A DNA stretch of 7,481 bases from assembly GCA_946886255.1 (NCBI GenBank), contig CAMPIG010000234.1:1-7481 (forward strand). Direction: 5' to 3'. Positions 1 through 7,015 of this stretch are shown one piece after another (within the stretch, counting starts at the first letter, position 1; each line of letters opens with the position of its first letter). Under the pieces are notes generated by a model that saw only the letters and a list, made by a program, of their open reading frames with translations, made no database searches and had not been told where the DNA came from. Origin of the DNA: an uncultured Cellvibrio sp. (GTDB taxonomy: Bacteria; Pseudomonadota; Gammaproteobacteria; Pseudomonadales; Cellvibrionaceae). The translations under genes were made by a program, and so were the position numbers.

Positions 1-83
1 TCCCACACGATAAACACCATAAAGGCGATCAATCCACCCACGCCAATATAAAGCGACCAGGTTTCAAATTGCTCAACTGTCAT
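1..83 (-). CDS. Small membrane protein, N-terminal fragment (possible DUF2788 family)
   Basis: This is the first 27 codons of a protein whose remainder lies beyond the left edge. It begins MTVEQFETWS and runs straight into a hydrophobic stretch (about residues 11-27, ending in MVFIVW) that looks like a single transmembrane helix near the N-terminus. The short polar start followed by a helix ending in a Trp-acidic step resembles, from memory, small DUF2788 inner-membrane proteins of about 60-70 residues in gammaproteobacteria. That family assignment is a guess from a fragment; that the frame is coding is better supported, by the membrane-helix pattern and by running open to the edge. The ribosome site before the ATG is weak (GGTGTGG just upstream). 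It is transcribed away from the lipoprotein gene at 323. Confidence 0.5.
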   Translation of the reverse strand, partial: MTVEQFETWSLYIGVGGLIAFMVFIVW

Positions 84-134
84 ATCCACACCACATCAGA
101 GGCTTATGATTCGGAGCGCTACGCTCAACGCCAT

Positions 135-155
135 TGCGAAATGGTTCGCATTGTA
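135..155 (-). promoter_or_regulatory. Possible promoter -10 with overlapping inverted repeat upstream of the small membrane protein
   Basis: On the minus strand TACAAT (150-155) is a 5/6 match to a sigma-70 -10 box. Immediately downstream, sharing one base, is a perfect 6-bp inverted repeat with a 4-bp centre, TGCGAA-ATGG-TTCGCA (135-150). If the -10 is real, transcription would start inside the repeat, a common place for a repressor operator. No convincing -35 box is found at 16-18 bp, so the promoter call is weak. The repeat itself is plain in the sequence. Confidence 0.25.
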
Positions 156-322
156 TCCAAAATCAAAAGTCACATATACCCCGGTGGATTTTTATGCCTT
201 TATTCCCGCCAATGACAGGTATAGACTCTCTTCGGGTTGTAAAAAGCTGCGTTATGCAGAGTTGTCGGCAAGTACACCCAACATATCTCATCCGTCATTT
301 TAATTAGTATAGGGATACCATC

Positions 323-655
323 ATGAAGACCATTCACTTTTTTGCATCTTTGATTGTTGCTTTGGGACTGTTGAGCGGTTGTTCCAGGGAAGAAGTCGAA
401 AATACTACCGACGCGGTGAAGGAATCCGCAGCGGAAATGCAGGATGCTGCTGAAGAAACACTGGAAAAAGCCGGGGACACCGTCAGTGATGTTGCCGAAG
501 CAACGGCCGACACAACGGAAGCGTGGGCCGACAAGGCGGAGAATGCTGCTGAGGAAACCGGCGAAGCGATTAAAGATGGTTATGACAATACCGTAGACGC
601 CATGGAAGATGCGGCCGACACCACGGACGAAAAAGCCGACGAGATGATGGAATAA
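323..655 (+). CDS. Small acidic LEA-like lipoprotein
   Basis: A 110-residue protein of unknown function. Residues 1-20 form a lipoprotein signal: a Lys, a hydrophobic core, then the lipobox L-S-G-C with Cys20 as the predicted lipidated residue. Ser at +2 suggests outer-membrane sorting by the usual Lol rule. The mature part is almost entirely Ala, Glu, Asp and Thr: I count 31 acidic against 6 basic residues, with no second Cys and no Pro. It should form long amphipathic helix or be disordered until bound. An AAEET motif recurs at residues 42-46 and 75-79 (33 apart, three 11-residue units), and TTDA/TTEA/TTDE recur at 28, 64 and 100 (36 apart, ten helical turns). This resembles late-embryogenesis-abundant and apolipoprotein-like helical repeats, which suggests but does not show a membrane-surface or stress role. 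The start at 323 has AGGGA seven bases upstream. It is probably transcribed alone and converges on etfA. Confidence 0.85.
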   Translation: MKTIHFFASLIVALGLLSGCSREEVENTTDAVKESAAEMQDAAEETLEKAGDTVSDVAEATADTTEAWADKAENAAEETGEAIKDGYDNTVDAMEDAADTTDEKADEMME

Positions 656-664
656 GTTTTATGG

Positions 665-693
665 GCCGGTGGGCAGCCTGACCGCCCACCGGC
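665..693. terminator. Hairpin between convergent genes, likely bidirectional terminator
   Basis: GCCGGTGGGC (665-674) and GCCCACCGGC (684-693) are perfect 10-bp complements around a 9-base loop. The hairpin starts 9 bases after the stop of the acidic lipoprotein gene and lies 17 bases past the end of etfA on the other strand, so it suits both. Neither side has a clear T-run after the stem, so it is not a textbook intrinsic terminator; it could instead act as a 3'-end stabilising stem. Confidence 0.6.
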
Positions 694-710
694 GTGCGAT
701 CGTATACCAC

Positions 711-1661
711 TCACAACTTGTCGATTAACGCGGGCAAGACCTCGAACAAATCCCCCACCAACCCGTAATCTGCCACCTGAAAAATCGGCGCATCCGCATC
801 ATCATTGATTGCGACGATGACTCTGGAGTCTTTCATCCCTGCCAGGTGCTGCACTGCCCCCGAAATACCCACAGCGATGTACAGTTCCGGGGCCACTATC
901 TTGCCGGTCTGCCCCACTTGCATATTATTAGCCACAAAACCGGCGTCCACCGCTGCACGGGAAGCACCCACAGCGGCATGGAGTTTATCGGCCAATTGAT
1001 ATAGCAGGTTGAAATTTTCCCCAGATCGAAGACCTCGGCCACCGGCCACCACCACCCGCGCCGAGGTTAACTCGGGGCGCTCACTAACCACCAATTGTTG
1101 GTCAACCAATTCACTGAGCTGATTGGGTGGCGGTGGTGGCAATTGGTCAATAACAGCATGACCGCCGCTTCTTTCCGATGCCGCAAAAGCGCTGGTACGA
1201 ATCGTCAGAAGTTTGAGTGAGTCATCACTGGCAACGGTAGCCAATACACTGCCAGCGTACACGGGCCGAACAAAGGTATCAGGCGCAAGAACTGCCACAA
1301 CGTCACTGATGGGTTGAACGTCCAGCAGGGCTGCGACTCGTGGCAACAGGTTTTTGCCCGAGGTCGACGCGGCTACCAGAATGTGCGTGTAGGCAGGAGC
1401 CAGCGCAACCACAATTGGCGTGATGCTTTCAGCCAATTGATGTTCACAGCCAGGATCATCTGCCACCAGGACGTTATCGACACCGGCTGCTTGTGCGAGC
1501 GATTGGGCCAGGGCGTCACAGCGATAACCGGCCAGTAGAATATCGATATGCAGGTCGCCGAAGCGGCGCCACTGCTCAGCTGCGCCGATGACCTTGAAGG
1601 TTGCGGGGTGAATACTGTGGTTGTCGTGGTCGGCTATGACCAATAGTTTGAAAGCCTCCAT
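711..1661 (-). CDS. etfA: Electron transfer flavoprotein subunit alpha (EtfA/FixB)
   Basis: The FAD-carrying subunit of the soluble electron transfer flavoprotein. With EtfB it accepts electrons from acyl-CoA and similar dehydrogenases in the cytoplasm and passes them to membrane ETF:quinone oxidoreductase. The 316 residues have the usual two parts: an N-terminal nucleotide-binding-like domain (about 1-165) and the C-terminal FAD domain (about 200-316). The latter carries [11 protein letters not shown] (207-217), [11 protein letters not shown] (231-241), [14 protein letters not shown] and [17 protein letters not shown]. Ser234/Arg235 and Thr252 align with the flavin-contacting human alpha Ser248/Arg249 and Thr266. 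The interdomain linker holds five consecutive prolines (174-178), an oddity for this family. The start shares one base with the etfB stop (TAATG), and AGGAGG lies inside the last etfB codons 13 bases upstream, so translation is probably coupled. This reads as the housekeeping form, not an extended FixB; that is inferred from length and motifs. Confidence 0.97.
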   Translation of the reverse strand: MEAFKLLVIADHDNHSIHPATFKVIGAAEQWRRFGDLHIDILLAGYRCDALAQSLAQAAGVDNVLVADDPGCEHQLAESITPIVVALAPAYTHILVAASTSGKNLLPRVAALLDVQPISDVVAVLAPDTFVRPVYAGSVLATVASDDSLKLLTIRTSAFAASERSGGHAVIDQLPPPPPNQLSELVDQQLVVSERPELTSARVVVAGGRGLRSGENFNLLYQLADKLHAAVGASRAAVDAGFVANNMQVGQTGKIVAPELYIAVGISGAVQHLAGMKDSRVIVAINDDADAPIFQVADYGLVGDLFEVLPALIDKL

Positions 1662-2422
1662 TAAATTAACTGCGCCTCCTGCAACCTGGCCAATAATGCC
1701 GCAACATCTTTTACCTTTTCACCGGCCTGCCGGGGTGGCGGCAATTCGAGTTTAAGCGTACGCACCCTGGGAGTGATATTCACAGCCAGTTCCTCGGGTG
1801 TTGTTGTTGCCAGCGGTTTCTGGCGCGCTTTCATAATATTGGGCAAGCTGGGATAACGGGGCTGGTTGAGACGCAAGTCTGTAGTAACCACTGCCGGAAG
1901 ACGAAGTAACAAGGTTTGTAAGCCTCCGTCAACTTCGCGTGTCACTCTGGCTTTATCACCTTCGGCCTTGTCACCTTCGATCATCAAGCGCGAGGCAAAC
2001 GTGCCTTGGGCGTAACCACATAACGCCGCCAGCATCTGGCCGGTCTGGTTGTTGTCGCCGTCGATAGATTGCTTGCCCAGGATGATCAACCCCGGTCGTT
2101 CACGTTCGACCAATTTTTGCAAACAATGCGCCACTGCCAAAGGTTGAAGATCCGCTGCAGTTTTAACCAGAATGGCCCGGTCTGCCCCCAAAGCCAGTGC
2201 TGAACGCAATTGTTCCTGTGCCTGTTCCGGGCCGATGGAAACCACCACAACTTCCGTGGCAACGCCCTGTTCCTTAAGGCGCACCGCTTCCTCAACGGCA
2301 ATTTCGCAAAAAGGATTTATCGACATTTTGGCACCGGCAATATCCATTGCGGTGGCCTGGTTGTTGGGCCGAACGCGGACACTGTGATCCACAACCCGTT
2401 TAATCGCGACCAGAATTTTCAT
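1661..2422 (-). CDS. etfB: Electron transfer flavoprotein subunit beta (EtfB/FixA)
   Basis: The AMP-binding partner of EtfA; it makes the contact with client dehydrogenases. The protein has 253 residues. The N-terminus (MKILVAIKRVVD), SINPFCEIAVEEAVRLKE (34-51), LGKQSIDGDNNQTGQ (115-129) and TTDLRLNQPRYPSLPNIMKA (about 180-199) are characteristic. Leu193 lies where human beta Leu195 anchors acyl-CoA dehydrogenases, so the client recognition loop appears intact. Residues 149-158 are a perfect EGDKA-EGDKA duplication just before VTREVDGG, which probably explains why the protein is slightly longer than the roughly 249 residues usual in gammaproteobacteria. The ATG at 2422 has AAGGA ten bases upstream and gives the canonical family N-terminus. 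It is first in the etfBA operon; no dehydrogenase or ETF:quinone oxidoreductase gene is adjacent within this window. Confidence 0.97.
   Translation of the reverse strand: MKILVAIKRVVDHSVRVRPNNQATAMDIAGAKMSINPFCEIAVEEAVRLKEQGVATEVVVVSIGPEQAQEQLRSALALGADRAILVKTAADLQPLAVAHCLQKLVERERPGLIILGKQSIDGDNNQTGQMLAALCGYAQGTFASRLMIEGDKAEGDKARVTREVDGGLQTLLLRLPAVVTTDLRLNQPRYPSLPNIMKARQKPLATTTPEELAVNITPRVRTLKLELPPPRQAGEKVKDVAALLARLQEAQLI
1949..1978 (-). repeat. 15-bp in-frame tandem duplication within etfB
   Basis: GGCTTTATCACCTTC (1949-1963) is followed directly by GGCCTTGTCACCTTC (1964-1978), identical at 13 of 15 bases as read on the plus strand. Translated on the minus strand both copies give EGDKA, so the two differences are synonymous. 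The unit is five codons, so the frame is kept. Confidence 0.85.
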
Positions 2423-2542
2423 AACACGTCATTCCTTGGGTAAATCGGTTACCAGAGAGGTGATGTTGTTCAAAGCTTGAGCGCTTTATTGTGGATCGCT
2501 ACGCAATACACGAAAAGCACAGTTCATCTGCTTTGCCTGCTG

Positions 2543-2572
2543 ACTATAAAATGCCTTGGCGCAGAAACACAA
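2543..2572 (-). promoter_or_regulatory. Candidate sigma-70 promoter for etfBA
   Basis: On the minus strand TTGTGT (2567-2572) is followed after 18 bases by TATAGT (2543-2548). The -10 matches the consensus at five of six positions, the -35 at only three. Transcription from here would start near 2536 and leave a leader of roughly 115 bases before the etfB ATG. It is the best candidate I could find by eye. Confidence 0.35.
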
Positions 2573-2600
2573 TCGGCGCGCATATTATTTCCTGACACAC

Positions 2601-2631
2601 CCGCTCGGCACGCAACAACAATAACGAGCGG
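2601..2631. repeat. Inverted repeat in the divergent spacer
   Basis: CCGCTCG (2601-2607) and CGAGCGG (2625-2631) are perfect 7-bp complements separated by 17 bases. It sits between the candidate etfBA promoter and the lipoprotein start, so it could be an operator or a leader stem of the rightward transcript. A chance match of this size in a few hundred bases is possible. Confidence 0.3.
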
Positions 2632-2765
2632 AGAAACATCATTGGTCACAAAATTTTATCGCCTGGATTGCACAGATCAGAGCGCTACAGCACACTGGCG
2701 CGCCCGCTTTCCTCTTGCGTTGGCCTTACCTGTTTTATTCCCTGAGAAACCTATCTGGATCAATC

Positions 2766-3626
2766 ATGCGTTTTACCAAATTTGCGCTCGTTGCTGTGTT
2801 CAGTTTCGTGTTGACTGCCTGTGTAGCCTCACTGGTGGTCGGTAATGCCCAAAGTAAATTAATGTGGGCCACGCTTAAACCGCTGGTGGGTTTCGATCCC
2901 AATGAAGTTAACCTGTTTGAACAACCGATGATTAAAAACCGTATGGTCAAATTACTCGGCCCTCATTACGACACCACCATGAAACTGCTGCGCACGGCTA
3001 ATGAAATCCAGCAAGAGGGTGCGCTGTTTTATGTGGTTTCCCGTTACACCCCCCTGCCCGGCATTGCCAAACAAACCGCCGAAAAAGCCGGCTTTGTCTG
3101 GAATGCGGATACCAACCAGATGGCGGTGATGCTGGTGACCGGCGGCGCGCCGACGGTCATCGCTGAGCAGGTGGAAAATGCCAGGATGGCGATCATGCCC
3201 AGCTGGCCCACGGAGTTGCAGGCGGTGATCGATGGGGCCGAAGCCACGCAAAAAGCCTTGCAGGATGCCGTCGTGGATAAGACAACTGAAATGGTCGGCG
3301 AAACCCTGGGCCTGGAGGGTGATCAGCCCTTGCTGGAGCAGGTGATCGAAAGCGGGTTAAACGGTGAATCGGTCGGCGACGCTGTACAGGAACATATACA
3401 GCAATCCAGCGATAAGGTTATTGAAGATACAACCGCACCGGCGCGGGAAACCATCGAGCAACATGTGCCCGAAGCGGTAACTAAACCGCTTAAGGATATC
3501 GAAGATACCCGCGATGCAATCTCGGAAAAAATGGAGCAGGAAACCGGGCAGTTTGAACAGATGGAAGATCTCATTAAAGAATGGGAAAAATTGCCCGAGG
3601 AAGAAAGTCAGCCGGCGCCCCAATAG
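2766..3626 (+). CDS. Uncharacterised lipoprotein with charged helical tail
   Basis: I do not recognise this 286-residue protein. Residues 1-19 are a lipoprotein signal ending in the lipobox L-T-A-C with Cys19 lipidated; Val at +2 is compatible with outer-membrane sorting. Residues about 29-155 look like one folded domain with mixed helix and strand content, including FEQPMIKNRMVKLLGPHYDT (51-70) and a hydrophobic strand ending in a Gly pair (AVMLVTGGAP, 120-129). From about 156 on, the sequence becomes a charged, mostly acidic helical region rich in Glu, Asp, Gln and Thr, with a Pro-rich end (about 277-286) that may be disordered or reach toward a partner. There is no Cys beyond the lipidated one. 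The ATG at 2766 is chosen because it puts the signal peptide at the N-terminus; an in-frame TTG at 2715 would bury it. Its ribosome site is weak (GGA six bases upstream). It ends in a TAG-TAA double stop only 24 bases from the convergent outer-membrane channel gene. Confidence 0.88.
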   Translation: MRFTKFALVAVFSFVLTACVASLVVGNAQSKLMWATLKPLVGFDPNEVNLFEQPMIKNRMVKLLGPHYDTTMKLLRTANEIQQEGALFYVVSRYTPLPGIAKQTAEKAGFVWNADTNQMAVMLVTGGAPTVIAEQVENARMAIMPSWPTELQAVIDGAEATQKALQDAVVDKTTEMVGETLGLEGDQPLLEQVIESGLNGESVGDAVQEHIQQSSDKVIEDTTAPARETIEQHVPEAVTKPLKDIEDTRDAISEKMEQETGQFEQMEDLIKEWEKLPEEESQPAPQ

Positions 3627-3650
3627 TAAGAAGTGGTCGAGCGAGTACAT

Positions 3651-5057
3651 TTAATTAGCCAGTCGCCAGCCACCGCCCAAGGCTTTGTATAAATCCACCG
3701 CAGCCGTTAAGCGCGCCTGGCGTTGCTGCGCCAGTTGATCCTGCGCCTGGAACAGGCTGCGTTGTGCATCAAGTAAAGCCAGGAGGTCATCGCTGCCTTC
3801 GCGATAACGCACCTCCGTCAAGCGCAGCGTGCGTTGCGCCTGGGTAACAATGTCGGCCTGACGCTGTTCCTGCTCTGCGTTAACGGCTGTTCGATCGAGC
3901 GCATCGTCCACCTCCTGCAAGGCGGTGTAGATAGCTTTGCGATACTGTTCGAGCAAGCTGATCCGTTGCGACTCACTGAGCTTGACCTGATTGCGCAAAC
4001 GACCACCCTCGAACAAGCTCTGCGCAAGAGACACACTCCATCCCACCGAATCGCTCGCATTGTTCAACGAAAATAAAGCAGCAGTTGCTTTACCGGCCGA
4101 TGCACTTAATTGCACGGCGGGTAAGAGCGCGGCGCGCGCGGCTGCAACATCCGCATCGGCTGCCTGTAGTTGTGCTTCCGCACTGGCCAGATCCGGGCGG
4201 CGAGTGATGATATCGGCCGGTAAACCAGCGTTAATATCCGGCAGTGCGATGTCCATGATCGCCTCGTCTGTTAATGAAAAATTTTGCGGCACACGCCCGA
4301 TCAATACCGCCAAGGCAGCGCTCGTTTGCCGGCCCTGTAATTCCAGCGGCAGTAAAGCAGCTGATTGGCTCAACAGGTTAGTGCGCTGGCGGGCCAGATC
4401 CGCCGCCGTTGCGGCGCCGTTGCGATAACGCACATCTACAATGTCGTACACCCGTTGGGCAATACGAATATTTTCGCGCGCAGTTTCAATGCGCGCTTGC
4501 AATGCCAGCCATTGAAACCACCCGCTGGCCACGGCCCCGGTTAAACTCAAATGCGCCGATTCGTAATCAAACTCACTGGCTTTAAATGATGCTTCGGCAG
4601 CAGCAACATTGGCAGAGACCCGGCCCCATAAATCCACTTCATAACTCGCTCCGAGCGACACACGACTCGATTCACCGGTTTGCCATTCCGCTTCACTGTC
4701 GCGACTGCGCGTTGAACCGCTGCTGGCATTAACACTCAGCGCAGGAAGTAACGAGGCGTCCGCCGAATTCATTTGCAATTCCGCTTGTCGCATCCGCTCA
4801 GCAGCGATACGCAAATCCGGGCTTTGTATCAATGCCTCATCAATCAACTGATTCAATTGCGGTGACTGGAAACTGGCCCACCATTCGCGATTGATCTCTG
4901 TCTGTTGATGAGTGACGCTGGCGGTCTGCCAGTTTTCAGTGAATGCAATATCCGGCCGATCGTGACGACTGATGGAATGACACGCCGTCAAACTGGCCAA
5001 TACCGTCCAAGGTAATAATGCTCGAAAAAATAAAGATTTTTTTTGTTTAGCGGACAT
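3651..5057 (-). CDS. Outer-membrane efflux channel lipoprotein, TolC superfamily (NodT type)
   Basis: The outer-membrane channel of a tripartite exporter: as a trimer it forms a barrel plus a long periplasmic alpha-tunnel that docks with the MacA-like adaptor. The 468 residues begin with a lipoprotein signal ending L-T-A-C (Cys26), so the protein is predicted to be acylated, unlike E. coli TolC. Two outer-membrane efflux repeats follow (about 58-245 and 275-455). Family marks are WWASFQSPQLNQLIDEAL (59-76), DLWGR (142-146), LPADIITRRPD (279-289), LFEGGRLR (348-355) and a closing DLYKALGGGW. The length is typical of the NodT group. It starts 5 bases after the macB stop, with GGAG eight bases before its ATG inside the last macB codons, so it belongs to the macAB operon and is presumably its dedicated channel. 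OpmQ of the pyoverdine exporter is a comparable architecture; a specific name is not justified. Confidence 0.95.
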   Translation of the reverse strand: MSAKQKKSLFFRALLPWTVLASLTACHSISRHDRPDIAFTENWQTASVTHQQTEINREWWASFQSPQLNQLIDEALIQSPDLRIAAERMRQAELQMNSADASLLPALSVNASSGSTRSRDSEAEWQTGESSRVSLGASYEVDLWGRVSANVAAAEASFKASEFDYESAHLSLTGAVASGWFQWLALQARIETARENIRIAQRVYDIVDVRYRNGAATAADLARQRTNLLSQSAALLPLELQGRQTSAALAVLIGRVPQNFSLTDEAIMDIALPDINAGLPADIITRRPDLASAEAQLQAADADVAAARAALLPAVQLSASAGKATAALFSLNNASDSVGWSVSLAQSLFEGGRLRNQVKLSESQRISLLEQYRKAIYTALQEVDDALDRTAVNAEQEQRQADIVTQAQRTLRLTEVRYREGSDDLLALLDAQRSLFQAQDQLAQQRQARLTAAVDLYKALGGGWRLAN

Positions 5058-5062
5058 CGTTT

Positions 5063-7015
5063 TTACTCCGTCGCCAAGGCTGCAACAGGATCAAGACGAG
5101 CAGCCTTGCGCGCTGGCAGGTAACCAAAGATCAAGCCGGTCGCAAAGGCGCAACCAAAGGCCAGAATCACTGGCATCAACGAATAGGAAATTGGTGTGCC
5201 CAGATAATTAATCAATGCAGCACTGCCTAAACCCAGTACAACACCCATCACACCGCCTATTGCTGACACCACCAAGGCTTCAATCAAAAATTGTTGAAGA
5301 ATATGGCGCGTGCGCGCGCCGGTTGCCATGCGAATGCCGATTTCCCGCGTACGCTCCGTGACGCTGACCAGCATGATATTCATCACGCCGATGCCACCGA
5401 CCAGTAATGAAATCGCTGCGATAGAAGCCAATAAAATGGTCATGGTATTTTGGGTTTCGGAAACCGTGTCGATCAGCGATGCCATATTAAAAATCTGGAA
5501 GTCTTCTGTGCCGTGGCGTGCCAGCAAGAGCGCATGTGCGGCTGTTTGCACCTCGGACATCTGCTGTGTGTCAGCGACAGCGATAGTGACATTGCGTAAA
5601 AATGTTTGACCGAAGATGCGCAGGCTGCCCGTGGTGTAAGGGACAAAAACGACATTATCCTGATCATCACCGCGTGGCGAAGCGCCCTGCTCTGCCATAA
5701 CACCAATCACCTGAAACAAAATATTGTTGATGATGATGTAATGGCCCAGCGGATCAACCTGCTCAAATAGTTTTTCTGCGACGGATTTACCGATGACAGC
5801 AACCGTGGCATAACTCTGCTCATCCACTTCCGTAAAAAAAGTACCGCTCGCCATGGTCCAGTTGCGCGCAACTGGAAACAGATGGGAGGTCGCATTAATC
5901 TCTGCACTGTGATCTTCGGTTTCGTAGCGTAAGGTATAGCCGCCAGTGAGTTCGGGCACCGCAGCCAAAATATCCGGCAAGTTATTCAAGGCATCGACAT
6001 CGGCCGGTACAAGAGAAGAAGTACTCCATCGGCCACCGCGTTCATTGGGGCCGCCGGGTCGCACCAGTAATAAATTACTGCCCATGGCGCTGATGCGATC
6101 TACCACTGCCTGCTTGGCGCCGTCACCGATAGCGAGCATGGTAATAACCGACGCTACACCAATCACAATACCGAGCAAGGTTAGAATCGTGCGGAATATA
6201 TTGCCAAACAAAGAACGCAAAGCCGTTTTACCGGCGGATATAAGCTCACTCCATAATCCGGGTTCACCGTGTAATTTTTTGGCTGCATCACCGGTGGCAA
6301 TTTTCGTGGGCACAGTCGGGCCTGGATCACTGATGATCACACCATCGCGAATTTCAATCAGGCGATGCGCGTGTGCCGCGACGCTGGCGTCGTGAGTAAT
6401 GAGAATAATGGTGTGTCCTTGGGCGGACAGTGTTTCCAACAAGGCAATAACATCACTTCCGCTGTGACTGTCCAACGCACCGGTGGGCTCATCCGCCAAT
6501 ATAATTTGTCCGCCGTTCATCAAGGCACGAGCAATAGAAACCCGTTGCTGCTGCCCGCCGGACAATTGATTGGGGCGATGATGCAGGCGCTCGCCTAGTC
6601 CTAACGATGTCAACAATTCTGTTGCGCGTTGATGACGTACGTGAGAGGGTAAACCGGAATAACTCGCCGGCAACTCAACGTTATCACAAGCACTGACGCC
6701 AGGCAGCAGGTTGTAACTTTGAAACACAAAACCAAAGGCTTCCCGCCGCAAGCGAGCGAGGTCATCCCGCTCAAACAGGGACACATCCTGTCCATCAAAA
6801 AAATACGCACCACTGCTGGGGCGATCAAGGCAACCGAGAAGATTCATCAGTGTGGATTTGCCTGAACCCGACGCGCCCATGATGGCAACAAACTCACCGG
6901 CAAAAATTTTCAGATCAATGCCATGCAATACCTGGGTCGCGATTTCGCCGTTACGAAAGGTTTTAGTCACACCGCGCAAGTCAATCAGCGGCACGCTATT
7001 GGCAGGTGTGGTCAT
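5063..7015 (-). CDS. macB: MacB-type ABC transporter, ATPase-permease fusion
   Basis: The inner-membrane engine of the exporter. MacB proteins bind ATP in the cytoplasm and move mechanically in the periplasm to push substrate through MacA and the outer-membrane channel. The 650 residues match the usual size. The N-terminal ATPase has Walker A GASGSGKS (47-54), the Q-loop Gln99, signature LSGGQQQR (151-158), Walker B ILADEP with Glu176, and His208 in the switch loop, all intact. After a linker come TM1 (about 272-295), a large periplasmic domain (about 296-522), and three helices (about 523-552, 576-602, 613-635). [20 protein letters not shown] and the ending [13 protein letters not shown] are hallmark MacB sequences. 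The ATG at 7015 is preferred: it overlaps the macA stop as TGATG. Known relatives export macrolides, lipopeptides, peptides or siderophores (MacB, PvdT); which applies here is not decidable from the sequence. Confidence 0.96.
   Translation of the reverse strand: MTTPANSVPLIDLRGVTKTFRNGEIATQVLHGIDLKIFAGEFVAIMGASGSGKSTLMNLLGCLDRPSSGAYFFDGQDVSLFERDDLARLRREAFGFVFQSYNLLPGVSACDNVELPASYSGLPSHVRHQRATELLTSLGLGERLHHRPNQLSGGQQQRVSIARALMNGGQIILADEPTGALDSHSGSDVIALLETLSAQGHTIILITHDASVAAHAHRLIEIRDGVIISDPGPTVPTKIATGDAAKKLHGEPGLWSELISAGKTALRSLFGNIFRTILTLLGIVIGVASVITMLAIGDGAKQAVVDRISAMGSNLLLVRPGGPNERGGRWSTSSLVPADVDALNNLPDILAAVPELTGGYTLRYETEDHSAEINATSHLFPVARNWTMASGTFFTEVDEQSYATVAVIGKSVAEKLFEQVDPLGHYIIINNILFQVIGVMAEQGASPRGDDQDNVVFVPYTTGSLRIFGQTFLRNVTIAVADTQQMSEVQTAAHALLLARHGTEDFQIFNMASLIDTVSETQNTMTILLASIAAISLLVGGIGVMNIMLVSVTERTREIGIRMATGARTRHILQQFLIEALVVSAIGGVMGVVLGLGSAALINYLGTPISYSLMPVILAFGCAFATGLIFGYLPARKAARLDPVAALATE

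Larger units (their letters stand above)
2423..2765. other. Divergent intergenic region, 343 bases, no gene seen
   Basis: The spacer lies between etfB (leftward) and the lipoprotein gene at 2766 (rightward), so it should hold promoters for both. I see one reasonable leftward promoter candidate (2543-2572) and one inverted repeat (2601-2631). No good sigma-70 pair could be found for the rightward gene. The open frame that crosses part of it (2477-2845) has a Cys- and His-rich, low-complexity-free but family-less translation and overlaps the lipoprotein gene, so it is not treated as coding. Confidence 0.6.

Noticed and set aside
106..303. Plus-strand open frame of 65 codons between the small membrane protein and the acidic lipoprotein gene
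   Set aside because: The translation has no domain, signal or composition typical of a real protein, and the region must hold promoters for the flanking divergent genes. An AGAGG three bases upstream is too close to the start to be persuasive.
334..534. Antisense open frame opposite the acidic lipoprotein
   Set aside because: Ser/Ala/Val-rich translation is what the complement of GCN/GAN codons gives; it is a shadow of the real gene.
2465..2490. Short AAAGC/GCTTT and AGCGCT dyads near the etfB start
   Set aside because: The arms are only five or six bases and overlap each other; too weak to separate from chance.
2715..2765. TTG start giving a 303-residue form of the lipoprotein
   Set aside because: It would add 17 residues ahead of a clean lipoprotein signal peptide; the ATG at 2766 gives the expected Lys/Arg-hydrophobic-lipobox order.
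2477..2845. Plus-strand open frame of 122 codons in the divergent spacer
   Set aside because: It overlaps the well-supported lipoprotein gene in another frame, its translation matches nothing I know, and its composition looks like translated non-coding sequence.
3357..3650. Minus-strand open frame opposite the tail of the lipoprotein at 2766
   Set aside because: Its Phe/Leu-rich translation is the expected complement of Glu/Lys-rich codons, and it has no recognisable start context.
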